From Lophius americanus (lineage: Eukaryota; Chordata; Actinopteri; Lophiiformes; Lophiidae), in NCBI GenBank assembly GCA_037951165.1, contig JBBDHG010000112.1:2806501-2870500 (forward strand): 64,000 nt of DNA, read 5' to 3'. Of this stretch, positions 1 through 12,701 are shown piece by piece (within the stretch, counting starts at the first letter, position 1; every line of letters starts with the position of its first letter). The translations under genes were made by a program, and so were the position numbers. Under the pieces are notes generated by a model. The model worked only from the letters and a program-made list of their open reading frames with translations. It was not told the DNA's origin and searched no databases.

Positions 1-942
1 TACACCAGACTGGCAGACACATGAAAGACTTGAAAGAAGTGTGGTATACCCCTGATGATGCACCTCAAGGAACTGCACCATCTAGAAGTTTGAAAAAGTT
101 GAAAGCTAGAGCTTGATGGTTATAAATTTTTAATCCGAGAATCCCCTTTTTTGTCTGTGCATTGGGTTGATTTATTCACAGTCTTTCACCGACTGTATTA
201 AGCTCTATTCCATTATCCAGGTAATGAGTCTTTCAAAAGTGTGAGGAGACGGTAATGAGGAGCTGGGGCATTAATGAATGATACAGGGCTCCAGCTGTCG
301 TGGTCACATGGAAATCACCACTCATAAGTACTAGCAGCAATGGCTGCTTGACGATAATTGTCATTGACACTCTTTTTCAAAGTGTGTCTTTACTTCACTG
401 TTATTCATGGAAGTCTTTGCATAGTTGCCCATTGCTAGTTTCACATTACAGTTTTATTTTACACAAGTTTTTCTAAAAATCTAAAACTTTGAGTTGGGTA
501 ATGTTTTTGTTCCATTTCCACCTCTCTTTTTGCAAGAAAGGTTTCATTTTGGTTTCATTGTAAAACAAAGTTTTATGGCCATTATTTCTGGGTAATGCTG
601 GACACTAATGAGGTGAGTGGAGTTCTCAAGACCACTGATTTATAGCTCCACTAACACATGGCTTCATGAGGGAAAATTACGGTGGGAACTTTATGGTGCA
701 AAAAAAATTAGATATAAATATTGATTTATAGACACCTCATTTTAAAGCGAGAGAGCACGAATGTGTGGATTTGGCCTTCAAACATAGTGAACTAAATAAG
801 GACAAAATTGTAAACGAATTGATTCATGAAAATAATTTACGGTTTATGTCAATGTTGCATTTAATTTATTTAGGGAGAACAAAGATTATTTTGCTTCACT
901 TCATAAAAAAAAACTGTCTTTTGTGCAAAGTACATAGATCTA

Positions 943-1898
943 ATAACATAAAGACAGGTTATATTATAACCAGATACCTAATATTGTGACCTGTCAAAGC
1001 ATGGAATCCACAAGACCTCTGAAGATGTAATATATTATCTTGCACCAAGACATTAGCAACAGATCCTTTAAGTCCTGTAAGTTGTGAGGTGGGCCTCCAT
1101 CTGATCAGACCTTGTTTGTTTGTCCAGCACATTGCCTCCTTATAGTGCATCCTAGCAGCTCCTCTTTCCCAGGCAAGTGACGACCACACATCCAGCCGTC
1201 CACAGGATGTAAAAGAAAATGTGATTAATCAGACAAGGCCACATTGTTACATTGCTCCATGCGCAGTCCTGATGCTGACGTGCCCATTGAAAGTGAAAAG
1301 CGGTGGACAGAGGTCTGCATGATTGCTATGACCAGCCTGCAGCTACGCAGCCCCATTCACAGTTCATCTGTGTGATAGAAAAACATATGCTAGTTTTCTC
1401 TCCTTACATGCATCAAGAACTTCTGGCACCCATGACCCTGTCCCTAATTCCCCAGTTGCCTTTCCTTAGTCCAATTTGAAAGGTTCTGATAACGGCAGAC
1501 TGGGGACTGTGTTATAATCTTCTCTGTAATATGCTCTTGCTGCTGTAACCGTGCAATTTCCCCGTTGTGGGACTAATAAAGGTTTATTTTTTATTTTATC
1601 TTAACTTAAACACCCAACAAACCTGTTGGTTTGGCTAAACATTTAACCAGTTGTCACGCCATCAACATTTGACTTGTCAAAGATGCTCAGATCCTTACGC
1701 TGTCCCGTTTTAGCTGCTTCTGAGGAGGCCTACAGGACTTAAAGTACCTGCTGCTCATAACTTGAGCCAGATACCACAGCACACATTCAAAGGACTTGTG
1801 AAATCCAAAGTTTGACAGGTCAGAGCAATTTTGGTGACGAAAGGCAGTCCTACAAAATATTAAACAGGTGGGTTTGATGTTATTGCTGATTGTTATAT
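943..1898 (-). mobile_element. Tc1-like DNA transposon relic, copy 1
   Basis: Text near 995-1150, 1262-1365, 1430-1500 and 1665-1730 aligns by eye with the same segments of the copies at 6440-7418 and 62170-63050 (for example ATCCTTTAAGTCCT and GCTCAGATCCTTAC). Read on the minus strand this is the fish Tc1/mariner-type transposase region. Degenerate ends similar to the family terminal repeats are visible near 943-975 and 1868-1898. The transposase frame is broken and the middle is deleted, so the copy is inactive. A separate repeat tail seems to have inserted into it near 1531-1605. Boundaries are approximate. Confidence 0.7.
1531..1605 (+). repeat. LINE 3'-end-like tail nested in Tc1 copy 1
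   Basis: The segment contains GTGCAATTTCCCC, then GGGACTAATAAAGG, followed by TTTTATTTTATCTTA. An AATTTCCC...AATAAAG motif followed by a simple-sequence tail is a common 3' end of fish non-LTR retrotransposons. It interrupts the Tc1-like sequence, so it probably inserted later. The family is not resolved. Confidence 0.45.
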
Positions 1899-3394
1899 AT
1901 CCCATCCTGTAACAGGGTCCATTTCAATGGTAGAATCAATGTGATTCGTGGGTCATCAATGTATGTCACTGCATAGTTTATACACTTCTTTTTAAAATGA
2001 AAAGCAAAGCTTATCCTTTTTTTGGAAACACTATAAAGTATCTAGTGTCGGATATAGGCGACAAAAGGCAGCAGCAAATTATCGCATTTCAGAATATTAA
2101 TTGAACAACCTATTGCAAGATGTTTTTCAAAACGATCTCATGGGTTTTTAAGAATATCAATGAACCTGAGATTTGACGAAACGTTGCAAGTCATAAAGAA
2201 GCTTGTGGTTCTTAAATCATATCTGAAACAATTGTCAAGAGGATGTAGATATCTTCAGACAAGTAGCTCAAGTGGACATTAAAAGTTGGAGCTCTGTGAC
2301 ATGCTTGCCATGCCCCTTTGACAAGTCTTTATCAAAAATATATCTGCAGTAGTTAGTTCAGAGAGGTGATGGAGCAGTCTGTCTCCACCAAGTGTAAATC
2401 TCATAGCTCCATCTCATTAAATTCATAAATATTTCATAACGCCTGACACCCAGGTTGAGCTATGGACAACGTGTAGCTCCATCGCTTCAGACTTTTCTGC
2501 CCTCACAAGTACCATTCAAATGAAAGGTCACGTGTTTTATTGTGACTGTTTAACATGCAACGTCCTTGGCAACTCTGAGACCTGCATGAGCAAAACACGC
2601 TGCTGAGTCTATAGCTGCACCAACTCATTTTGCTGGTTGACATTTTTAAATGGCAGCATGAGAAAGCTGTAACTTCAGTCTTTGTTGTTATCTGAGATTA
2701 AATATTCTGTGTCTGATTCATGCATATAGGTGTCCTCACTATATGGAGACTTACTGTAAGTCAATGTGCTCATTTTTCCAAGGTAAGGTGGCAGAATGAA
2801 TTAATTGTGTCCTTTGGAGCGGTTGATATGGCCACAGCAGGCAGAACCGAAGCCAGCTGGTGGCCACTCTTCACTGCCTCCTCTCCACCCTGGTGCAATC
2901 TCTCCTCTGTGGAGGAAAAAGAGAGTCATTTGGACCCCGTCCCAGTATGCTGCACCATTCATGCACTACTGTCACTCATCAGGCAGTATTCATAGAACGC
3001 CCAGGAGCGCAGGATATTGATGAGGGCTCAGTATCCCTGATTCTATCTCAAGAAAAAGATTATAGCTGACTTTGAAAGACAAACAAGAAAGGACGGTAAC
3101 ATGGAAAGAAATAGGAAATCAACAGTATTGTATGTTTTATTGTGTGGGGAAGTTGTTCGTATAGCTGTTTTACTTTCATTATTGTATTACTTGGAGATTT
3201 TTCTACTATAAATTTTGTTTTGTCAGTCACCAATCTGTCGGAAAAATTGTAGAAAATATAACTATTTTATTAAATTTTTTCATTAAAAAAAACGAGGTTA
3301 CAAGATTGTTTTTTATAAGATATTATAATGCCGTGTGTCAACCCCAGACAGCCATGATCCAGTAAAAAAAGGATCTAGTCATTGGCAACACATT

Positions 3395-3465
3395 TCAATT
3401 AAGTATTATTGAGTCTAGAATTAAAGTTGAAAATACTTAATTTAATTGTGTCACAAGTGGAAGTC
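3395..3465. repeat. Diverged second copy of the MITE interior
   Basis: This stretch carries AAATACTTAATTTAATTG, which recurs in the interior of the MITE at 3661-3841, with similar flanks (ATTAAGT..., GTAACC/GTCACAAG). It has no clear terminal repeats. It could be a decayed relative of the MITE or chance AT-rich similarity. Confidence 0.3.
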
Positions 3466-3660
3466 ATTTTTTTCTCTTTCTTTTAACGGTTATTAAAATG
3501 CTGTATGGATAAAAAATAATGTCGGATTTATGCACCAATAAAAAAACAAATGTGCATTTACTGTTTAAGATTTAAGGTTATTTGAAGGTAAAAACAGTTG
3601 AATAAAGAGAATTTCCAAAACTGGAATTTCACATTTTTATGATTTTGGGGTGTAATCATG

Positions 3661-3841
3661 CACTGTAAAAAGAAAATCATTAATGACTGTTGCTTCAAAT
3701 TGCTTCAACTAGTCAACTAATTAAATGAAGTCATTTTGAGTCCAACTTATTAATTTAAGCTGTAAATACTTAATTTAATTGAGTGTAACCAGTAGGTAGC
3801 AATTTCTTTTCAGTAAGTCCAAAAACTCTCTTTTTACAGTG
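3661..3841. mobile_element. 181-bp MITE with CACTGTAAAAAG terminal repeats
   Basis: The left end CACTGTAAAAAG (3661-3672) and the right end CTTTTTACAGTG (3830-3841) are perfect 12-bp inverted repeats bracketing 157 bp of AT-rich sequence without coding capacity. Ends of the form CACTGTAAAAA...TTTTTACAGTG are widespread on short non-autonomous DNA elements in fish. No clear target-site duplication is visible, so the superfamily is left open. Confidence 0.65.
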
Positions 3842-4074
3842 TAAGAATATCCTTTCTGTTAGTAGTGGTTATAAATTACATGAAGTCAACATCAACCAGT
3901 AATGACTGCACTATTTCTCTTTTATTGTTCTAATCAGGCAGTTTAAGAGTGAGTGACACTGACATTTTATGAGTTTACATTCTAATTAATTAAATACATG
4001 TCCAAACAATTTCTCTCCGACTTTCAAAACACTTCTTTTTTAAAGTTAAGAATATAGTTGACCTCCGGGCTAAT

Positions 4075-4700
4075 TGCAGATTAAGGCCACTAATTAAGAT
4101 AAGCAAAACGGAGTAATGAAAACAAAATTTAGCTCCGGCATAATAACACCAGACTTTTTCATTTCATTAAACCGGCCATTTGTCTCTCATGGATATGATG
4201 AGGCGGAGGCAGAATGTCGGAGGTTTTCTTACATTTATGTCCTGTCCAGTACATGTAACCACTGCTCAAAGATTCTTCAAGGTTCAAATATCACATTGTT
4301 CAAACAGCATTAATTAAATCACTGGCCTGCCTGCGTGTCTGATGAAAAATTAGTGACTGAATCTTATTTGAGCTAAACTTGAATAATGGCAATCATCCAG
4401 ACGGTCACGCTCCAATCAGATTGGCTGAAAAGCCCCGCTTGGGGAAAGGATATATCAGCAGTGATTTTTACCCGATGAAATTTGATCTCTGATCCACTTT
4501 TTTTGATTTACATATTCATCTTCACCGCAGGTGGGGACCATTATTGGCTGAATTTCTTACTGCACAGTGTGACTCAAAGGCCTGAATATCCCATCTAGCC
4601 GGCTGAGTCAGAGGAGTGAATGAGAAGGAAGGAACCATGGGAAACCTCCGCCTGAGTTAAAAAGCTAGTGTTTGATTAGTTAATTAAGCCTCCGTGTTGT
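4075..4700. promoter_or_regulatory. Candidate conserved non-coding element
   Basis: This stretch has high-complexity sequence unlike the simple AT-rich DNA around it, with many homeodomain-type ATTA/TAAT cores (CTAATTAAG, ATTAATTAAAT, GTTAATTAAGC), a TGAATAATGG motif and no sustained frame. Introns of neural adhesion genes often hold conserved enhancers of this type. This is inference only; conservation cannot be tested from one sequence. Confidence 0.25.
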
Positions 4701-6439
4701 TGTAGAACAATTAATCCTGACATACAGACAAAACAGCAGCAAAAACCTGTTTCTTTTTCAAGATGAGAAATAAAAAGGTATTTGACCTTCCTCTCTAGTT
4801 TAGAAAGCTGTCCCTCTCTAGAGAGAGCGCTGTCTGCACTCTCCTTATTGAGTGACACTTCAGAGTTTGAACACCATTGTGTGGCAAGATGGATTTGACA
4901 GCTTGCAAAAACCTTAGTCAAACGTAGAAAGTACACAGACAACCAGCTGTCTTGTTGTGCTACATTTTATTTGCTCGTCACTGCTGCAGACACATCGACT
5001 GAAGCCATTTGTGATCATGCCAGATGTTCTCTACCACGTAATCATCCTTATGTTGTCAAAGTAAATTTGGAAGAAAAGGAAAGTGTGAAGAAGACAGACG
5101 GATCAGGTGATGCTATGTCAGCAACACAGGCAGCGTATGTGAATTATGAACGTGGCATTAGGCGACCCGTACTTTTCTCTTTTCTGCTCTCAGCTTTTAT
5201 TAGTCACACAGTATCTAACAACCGCACCCGAATAGCGTGGTCTCACATCTGGAAGTTTAATTGAATACCACTAACACACTACATTGAACATTGTTTACAG
5301 ATTTCAGTTTTCATGCTGCTCACTAGGAGGGTCCTCGTGATTTTCTTCCTTTCCTCCTTGATGTAGGTCCAGGTTTTTAAGCAGCGGAGGAGACTCTGCT
5401 CTTCAACATCACTTCTTTTCCTTTACGGCACGTCTTTTCTTGGTTTGCCGAATGAAACTCTGCACTGTGCATTTCCGAGATTGCCAGCCATTTGTAAAGC
5501 CCCTTCCTCCTCCAGTACCCTGCAGCTGTGAATTCTGCTCACACATTCACTACGGCTTTGTTTATAAAAAAAAGAAAAAGGAAAACACTTCATTTTCTCT
5601 GCTGCGTACAGTAATTGGCTGAACAAACTTTGATCATTTTTAATGAATTATGTGCATGCACATTATAAAAGTTCTAAGCAATTAAAGCTTCTAGTATGGA
5701 CACATTTCTTGGCATGGTTTATACGGGGGGCATACTGTGTATACCTCTTCCTTTCATCCCCTTTGTCTTTTGTTTGCTCCCACCCTGTGTTGCCCTCCGA
5801 AGCTTCCGTCATCTGTGTCTGCTTGGGATTCGAGTCCTGTGCTGTGAGATACACCCACAGCATGCTTCTCTCCCTCCATGACAGAGTTGTTTTGGGGAGT
5901 CAAGTATATCTGTGATCAATACGAAGCTAAACTTGTTTACTTGCGGTCCACAGGCAGACCTTCATGACCAACTAAAGAAAGCAATGTCAGTAAAAGACAA
6001 GACTGTAAACAATTATTAGTGGAGTGGAAGCTTGTTTGCCGTGTATCATTATCCTCTTGAACATTTGCCCAGCCTTATATCTGCCCGAGTGCTTTGGTGG
6101 ATCAAAGGTAGTGTTTATTCATTCTACAGTTCAATAAAATCTATTACTGGTTGTATTTTCACTTTAGGCACCGTCTCAGTCGAGTATTTGTCAACAGTAT
6201 GCGGTATGAAATACTGGGACTTATAATTTAAAAAAAAAGTCTTCCTAGATTTGGATTCCGTTCCGAACCTAAGTAGAGTGAAAACCAGTGTCCTCCATCT
6301 GTTAGAATGTGAATCCATTTTTCTACATCTCTCCAAAGCTCTTGACTTGATTGCTATTTGGTTTTCTTGTTGCTTGTAGGCCATCTGTGTCACTTCAAAG
6401 ATTATTTTGCAATTGCTGCAATTTGATGCGCTTGTCTGA

Positions 6440-7418
6440 TATAAACAGTGATCAGCCTTAACATTTTACCGCCTGCCGTCGAAAGATCTCCGACCTCTGA
6501 AGGTGTGCTTTGGTTTCGTTAGCAGCAGATCCTTTAAGTCCTCTTGTTTACAAAGTGGGACCTCCATGGATCGGACTTGATTGTCCGGCTCGTCCACCAG
6601 ATGCACGATTGGATTGAGCTTTGTGAGAAATACGAGGCCAAATCAACACATGGAACTCGATTTGTTGCTCAAACTATTGTCACACCATGTTTGCAGTTTG
6701 ACTAAGAGCATTATTCTGCTGAAAGAGGTCACTGCTGCCTCGGAATACTGTTTCCATGAAGCGGGGGCAATTCATTTCCAACAATATTAAGGTAGGTAGT
6801 AGAGGTCATAGGGCGTCCACATACATTTTTTAGATGAGCAATACGGAAAGCTTCATACTGCCTTTTCTGTCTTCCCATGTTGCATGCTGGGACTAACTGC
6901 TGCCCAGGTAATCAATGCACCTGCCCGTCAGTATGATGTAAAGGAAAATGTGGCTCGTCAGACCAGGCCAATTTCTTCCGTTGTTCTATGCGCCAGTTCT
7001 GATGGTGAAATGCATACTGTAGGCATTTTGGGCAGAGTACAGGGTCTGCATGGATACCCCACAGCTACGTAGCCTAATATTCAGCAAGCTGTGATGCACT
7101 GTGTGTTCCGACACCTTTCTTTCAGAACCATCATGAACCTTACTACAGCAGCTGTTCTGTTGTAGAAACAAACTAACATGGGTTCACCTTTGTTCCCCAT
7201 GTGCATCCAAGAGCCCAGTTCTCTAGTTGTCTTTCCCATCAAGCCATCTTCTAGTCATTATAATTTGTCCTTTGTCAAAGCTGCTCAGATTCTTACCTTT
7301 TCCCATTTATTCCTGCTTTCAAAATATCAGCTTCAAGAAGAGAGTCTATATCTTTAAAACATTTTATTAGTCACTACACCTGTCAATGGTTAGACTGTTA
7401 TGACGGACTGGTGTATGA
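6440..7418 (-). mobile_element. Tc1-like DNA transposon relic, copy 2 (near full length)
   Basis: The ends ATAAACAGTGATCAGCCTTA (6441-6460) and GACGGACTGGTGTAT (about 7402-7416) resemble the terminal repeats of the other copies. The interior keeps the order of the family transposase on the minus strand. The minus frame at 6986-7171 contains GSERKVSEHTVHHSLL, which fits the Tc1 transposase DNA-binding region just before the catalytic core. Other frames are broken by stops and indels. At about 980 bp it is shorter than a complete 1.3-1.6 kb Tc1 element. Confidence 0.75.
6986..7171 (-). pseudogene. Tc1 transposase fragment
   Basis: A 61-codon frame covers part of the helix-turn-helix region and the linker into the DDE domain (KVSEHTVHHSLL, then LRSCGVSMQTLYSAQNA). 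The catalytic Asp and Glu residues are not in this frame. It is only a remnant of the surrounding element, not an expressed gene. Confidence 0.65.
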
Positions 7419-7679
7419 TAACGGAAGTTTTGTTTGCTTAAACAGCGGATGTAGACATATCGGCCTTTCCTTGTCTCCTGGTTGTGGTAGCATTATGCAA
7501 ATTGACTTAAAGAGAGGTGGTGGATATGTGTATCTCTAAACTATTTATTGTTTGACTCAGACAATAGATTGAACCCTTCGTGCTCTCGAACCAAAAAATC
7601 CTGAACATTAAGCCGGTTATTTATATGCCTTGCATTGTGTAAAAGAAAGGAACAAAATGTTCCCTAGATGTTCTGAATA

Positions 7680-8160
7680 GAAATCTTAATTAATTAATAA
7701 ATCTTGGCAGCAGAAACATTCCTGACCGACAAAAAACGGGACAATGAAGCCCACAGATGGCGGTGGGGAACTGTCTCTGTGTGTAAGCTGATAAGTCATG
7801 CACTGATGAGTCCATTTCTTAATTGCAATGAAAACTCATTTTCAAATCTGGCTGAAGAGGTAGAGTCATTAATTGATCTTTTAATTAAAAAGAAAGCGTT
7901 CTCTAGGTCCTCTTGGCAAACAATAGTTTGCAGCTAAATAAATCATATTCAGTTTTGAAGAACATCAATTAATCATTAATAGTCACATTAATGGACAATG
8001 ACTCAGTGAAGCCCTTTGAATTAAGGTTTGGCAGATTGGTCAACGCTTTCTCCACACTGACCATTAACATAAAATGTAGACAAGGTGAACATCTTCTTCA
8101 TCATTAATTGTAATTAGCCTTTATGTAGAGATTCACAGTTGTACAATTGGATGTATTATC
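7680..8160. promoter_or_regulatory. Candidate conserved non-coding element
   Basis: There is a dense run of ATTA-type cores (TTAATTAATTAATAAAT, TCATTAATTGATC, TTAATTAAAAAG, CAATTAATCATTAATAG) embedded in non-repetitive sequence without a gene. This is the usual look of a homeodomain- or POU-bound intronic enhancer, but the call rests on motif density only. Confidence 0.25.
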
Positions 8161-11100
8161 TTTTTACCGATAACACGCTTTGCGTCATGCAAATGTGATG
8201 AAAGTCTGGCTATTTCTGACCCATTTCTGACCCAGAAGGACCTCAAATCACCCACTTTCCTGCGTTGCCTGTGCTATTCCTGGACACAACCCCTCACCCC
8301 CATCCTGTGGAGTCACCCTGACTCCAAGCGTGATTTACAACACCACCACAGCTTTCTCTAGACAGTAAATTACCAGGATTATCGGGCCTTCATGACTTTT
8401 AGTGCACTACTTTGCATTACTCGCCAAACCCCGATGGTTTATTGCACGATATATGATGATATAGCACATGTCAGCAACTTGAAATGGAATTATTGGATTG
8501 GAATACATTTTATGGGCGTGATCTGTCTTAACAGATTCAATGCCTGGATCTAAATTGGAAATACTTGATGTTGTTGAGATACATGTAAAATCTTCGGACG
8601 AACCACAAAATTTAAAAGGTTATTTTTCTCCATTCCACAATATTTCAATGATTGTATGATTTGATTGGTGAAAGCGTTTTTTACTTGAACACAAACTGAT
8701 TTGAAAGTCTCCTCGTTTGATAGAAATTACAGTCTGATAGCTTTTGTGAGAGTTAGAGATGAGAATAGATGATCCACATACCTGGTTTGGCACCAGTAGT
8801 TGATCAGACAAATGACATTGTAATAAAGTACATTAATCCAATCATGTGAACGGGGAGAAGGAAGCAATGTGTTCTTTTTGGCAAATTGCAGATGGATTTA
8901 GAAGAGGATTAAAAGACTTCCATGAAAATACTTTCTCCACCAAAAAGTAGTAAGTAAAACAACTTCATGAAAGGAAAACATTTACATACGATATTTGACT
9001 GTGGTTTGAAATCTGAGTTTTAGAATAAAAGAGATTTCATGCATTGATACATCCGCCTGGACTGCCATTGTCCACTGTCCCAGCATCGGTTCTGAGTGAC
9101 AGGCGTCTCACTCAGAACCACATAATCAATGTCCCTGCAAAATAACACCAATGGAGGATTATAAGGATTCACTAAGCTTCTGTTGGTACTGCAGTTATTT
9201 CCGTCACACCTCCTCCCTTCTTTTTCTTTTAAAAATAATTCAGTTCTTCTCTGGTGCAAACTGTCTTTCTGAGGCTACTTTATCACAACTTTCGTTACCC
9301 TGTTTGTTTTCTTTGATGTAAGTCTGTGTGGCTCCTCCAAAAAGATACTATGAATCTAGTGGATTGTGTTTAAGGTGTCGGCTAAAGCTGTGAGTTGATC
9401 TAAAAAGTTTCTCAAGCAAGTTTGAATTCAGAAAAAAGTTGATTCTTGGCTAACCCTTGAACATGTGGTTACACACAGCCAAAACATGCCGAAACAGACA
9501 CAGCCAGCACAGACATCAATTCAAGGTGTACTAATCCTCCCCAGCCTGGCATCCATTCCATACAGTGATATATGGACAGGACAAACCAGAGCAGAACACA
9601 ATGATCCACTTTCTCTGGTTCTTTGGATTATTTAGCCCTTCCACAGAAGAAAAAAAATAATTGCTACACATGCAGGGACAGATAATCTGAAAACATCAGT
9701 CACACGGATGTACTCATTAGGATGTAGACGAAGGTTGGTGGAAGGGCATCCATCATCACAGAGTGCACAGTGGGCTGCTACATGATCATACACCACATGT
9801 ACAAATACTCACATGCATGGTTTCACCTAGCAAAGATCTTTTACATCCCACCTCATATATCACTGTGGCCTATCTAAAGTTGGAATAGAAACCATGCATA
9901 ACAGACTGTCATTTCTTCATTAAAATGAAGACCAGACGATTGGAATATCTTGTTCTGACAAAAATTACATCTATTTGTTCAAATGAATCCAGTAGTTACT
10001 TCCATATACCCCAAATGCACATTATTGCTGTCCTATTCAGTAGGAATAGGCTGTTATTCACTGCACTAAATACAGTCAGATGTGGGGGTTTGGAGGCACT
10101 AGTCCAATCTCTTCTACTGGATATAGTCCACAGCTCAGACTGACAGCTTGCTATTAAAAGCTCATTGTTAGGAATATAAATAGTCCATAGTCTATCTCGC
10201 GTTCAGACCAGGCAGGGCAATTTAATGCAAGCTGCCGGATTGACCCTGAGAGTGTGGTCTTCTCCAATGTATCATAGGCGTTTAATTAGAATGTGCATGA
10301 ATGGTGGGTCAGATGGCTGTGCATCCAAATGTGTGTTAGGAACTGGGTAATATTTGGCTTTCTCCGTCAAACCAAGTTTACACAATAGAAGATACCACAG
10401 ATTGAGTCCTGTGTTTAAAACTTGAATGCTTGTCCTGGTTCCTTTCTTCTGTTTAATTAATGGAAAAGAGGTTAATCAGTCAAGATGTGTTTGAACCCCG
10501 CTATTTATTCAGGTCGGTTTGGAAAAGATCTACTTACTGGAAGCACTGTTTGTCCTATGTCTCTTAAAGATGGTTGTTTTATATGTTTACTCTCCGGTGT
10601 TTATTAACTCCAATAATGTAACAAGTGAAATTCTATTCCTATTAAATTATTCAAAGAATGGTGAGAGTACTAGTATAATTTTGTCTAAACAAAATGCCAT
10701 TGTCAGAAGTCTTCGTAATTCCAATTCCTATCATTCAAGGCTGTAAGCACGGTAAATATTTGAAGTAGAGCAGGACTGGACTGCTTTAGAACCTATCCAC
10801 ATATAGAGCTGCCTTCAAGACACTTCCAAAGAGATTTACACCACATTCCAACAAAAGAAAGGAACCCATTTTGAAATCACAGAACTGGTGCGTGCCATTG
10901 AGACTTTGAACTTCCATTAAGCTATTTATCACCATGCAATTCAATTCATTTCATTTTTCTGATGTTAGGAATGGATGCCCTCCTCCCTCCCCAACCCCAC
11001 CTCTCTAGGCTCTAAGTCTTGAGTTTACACTATGTACTGTCTGTACTTAGCAGGAGTATGTAGTTGTCCTTTTAAACATCAACAGCACTCCTTCACTAAT

Positions 11101-11210
11101 GTCAGTTGTCCTATTATCATTTAAATGTTTGGTGCTTACACAGAAGTTTATTTTAAATGGAATGTGGGACCTGACAAACTGTTTGTCGCTTTTTTAACCA
11201 GTTTCCCCAG

Positions 11211-11322
11211 CTATCCATGAGATGAAAAGCCACGGAGTCGGTCTGGGACGCACAGCTCTGCTAAGGTGTGAAGCAGCTGCTGTTCCTCCTCCAATGTTCG
11301 AGTGGTACAAAGGCGAAAAAAG
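11211..11322 (+). CDS. negr1: NEGR1-like exon, first half of Ig domain 3
   Basis: A pyrimidine tract ending TTTCCCCAG precedes the exon and AG|GTGAGC closes it. The exon enters in phase 1 (bases CT finish a Thr codon if the previous exon ends in A) and leaves in phase 2. It encodes about 37 residues: IHEMKSHGVGLGRTALLRC, then EAAAVPPPMFEWYKGEK. The Cys of ALLRC is the first disulfide cysteine of the Ig fold (B strand) and the Trp of FEWYK is the C-strand core tryptophan. Human NEGR1 reads VPPPAFEWYKGEKK at this place. The protein is extracellular and GPI-anchored; this domain is the one nearest the membrane. The longer minus-strand frame across the exon (11194-11424) is a shadow. Confidence 0.93.
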
Positions 11323-12060
11323 GTGAGCACAGTTTAATTGTACATGTTGTCTATTGTAAAGTAAATTGGTAGCATCTCCTGGATGAACTCTAGATACCGC
11401 TGTGTCACGTTTCATTTTCGTCATTGTGGATCAATTGTGGTGCCAGATTCTAAAGTTTCATAGAATTATCTTTTCTCAGCCTTTTTCTAACACTGAAATA
11501 AATGGAAATGATAGTGCTTTTTTTTACAAACAGTCTTTCAAAAGTTTTTCACAAATGGCCTCCATGCACATGCTACAACAGGAAGCTTCATCAAGCTTAG
11601 CTTGGATTTATTACCTAAGCAATTAAATCATCTCAAGGTTAGCAAAACTTATTCTAAATTGTCTAAATACATTTTTGCATAAAACACAGAAAACAGTAAG
11701 AAAACTTTCAACAACGGCTATCCAAAGTACATACTCAAAGGGACTGTCTGACTGCATGGACAGTAACTTCCTGATGGCTTAAAACGGTTCAGTCACGTGA
11801 TCTAAACTTACCAATGAGAAAACACTTAGTAGCTAGCAGCTTGACAATTCTCTGCCTCAATCTTCATCATCATTAAAAACCTCTGCAGGATAGGCTTCAA
11901 GGATAGTATAAGCCTTGCTTGACATTCCTCAGTCAACACGCCTCACAAATGTCTTGATTGTCAGATACCTAACAACCTCTCTATCTGAACTTGTCAAAAA
12001 TGCCATTCCTGGCACTTTGTCCACATCTTTCTTTTCAGATTTTTTTCATTCCTCTGGCAT

Positions 12061-12089
12061 CAGAGCTCAAGCAAATTGCTTGAGCTCTG
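12061..12089. repeat. 29-nt near-perfect palindrome
   Basis: Arms of 14 nt (CAGAGCTCAAGCAA and TTGCTTGAGCTCTG) flank a single central A. It lies at the low-coordinate edge of the BEL/Pao relic. It could be a fold-back made during element decay or a target for cruciform extrusion; no function is evident. Confidence 0.85.
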
Positions 12090-12701
12090 AAGCTTTGCCA
12101 TATATAAGTGCTTACATCTTTTCCACATAGTGTTGGCAAGCGGCATTACGTGCTTCCATTGTTGTTTGGGGAGGTCTTAATCCTCAAATTTACCTTGAAC
12201 TGATGATCCTATGACCTCTGCCATCAGTGTAAAACATTGACAGATCTGCAGCAACATGGAATTTACCGTACGCCTGGAGAGATCTATCATCATTTATCAG
12301 ACTCCTTCCACTTGGGATGCATGAATTAGATTGACGATCAATGAACAGTTCTCTTCGGTTAGGTACCTCCTCACCTTCGGTTCAAGGGAATCAAAATTCT
12401 CATGAAAGAATCTTCTTAGAATGGTGAAAAATAGGGTGGAAAAGACGGTTGGCTGCCGTGAGTGCTTCTTTTGAATTTGAAAGGCTTCTCAGTGTCTTTG
12501 CAAAACGTAATGTAAATATGTCTCTTGTCAGATCGTAGTTATGTCAGACACATGGAAGCATAATAAGCCTCCTGGTCAAGTTCATTAAGTCCTTTTGTGT
12601 GATACATGGTGGAGAACTCTTTCATTGCCTTCTTGCTGTCGTAAAAGTGCTTGACATATGATCCATACATCTGAAATATACATCTGATCCTTCACTATCG
12701 G

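Larger units (their letters stand above)
1..11210 (+). other. negr1: Intron upstream of the first Ig3 exon (partial)
   Basis: Non-coding, AT-rich sequence. It contains two Tc1-like relics (943-1898 and 6440-7418), a LINE 3'-end-like insert (about 1531-1605), a MITE (3661-3841), and two ATTA-rich stretches that look like candidate conserved elements (about 4075-4700 and 7680-8160). In 1-942, 1900-3390, 4700-6430 and 8160-11210 I see no gene, RNA gene or recognisable repeat. The open frames there are short, lack coding-like composition and match no family I know. Confidence 0.8.
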
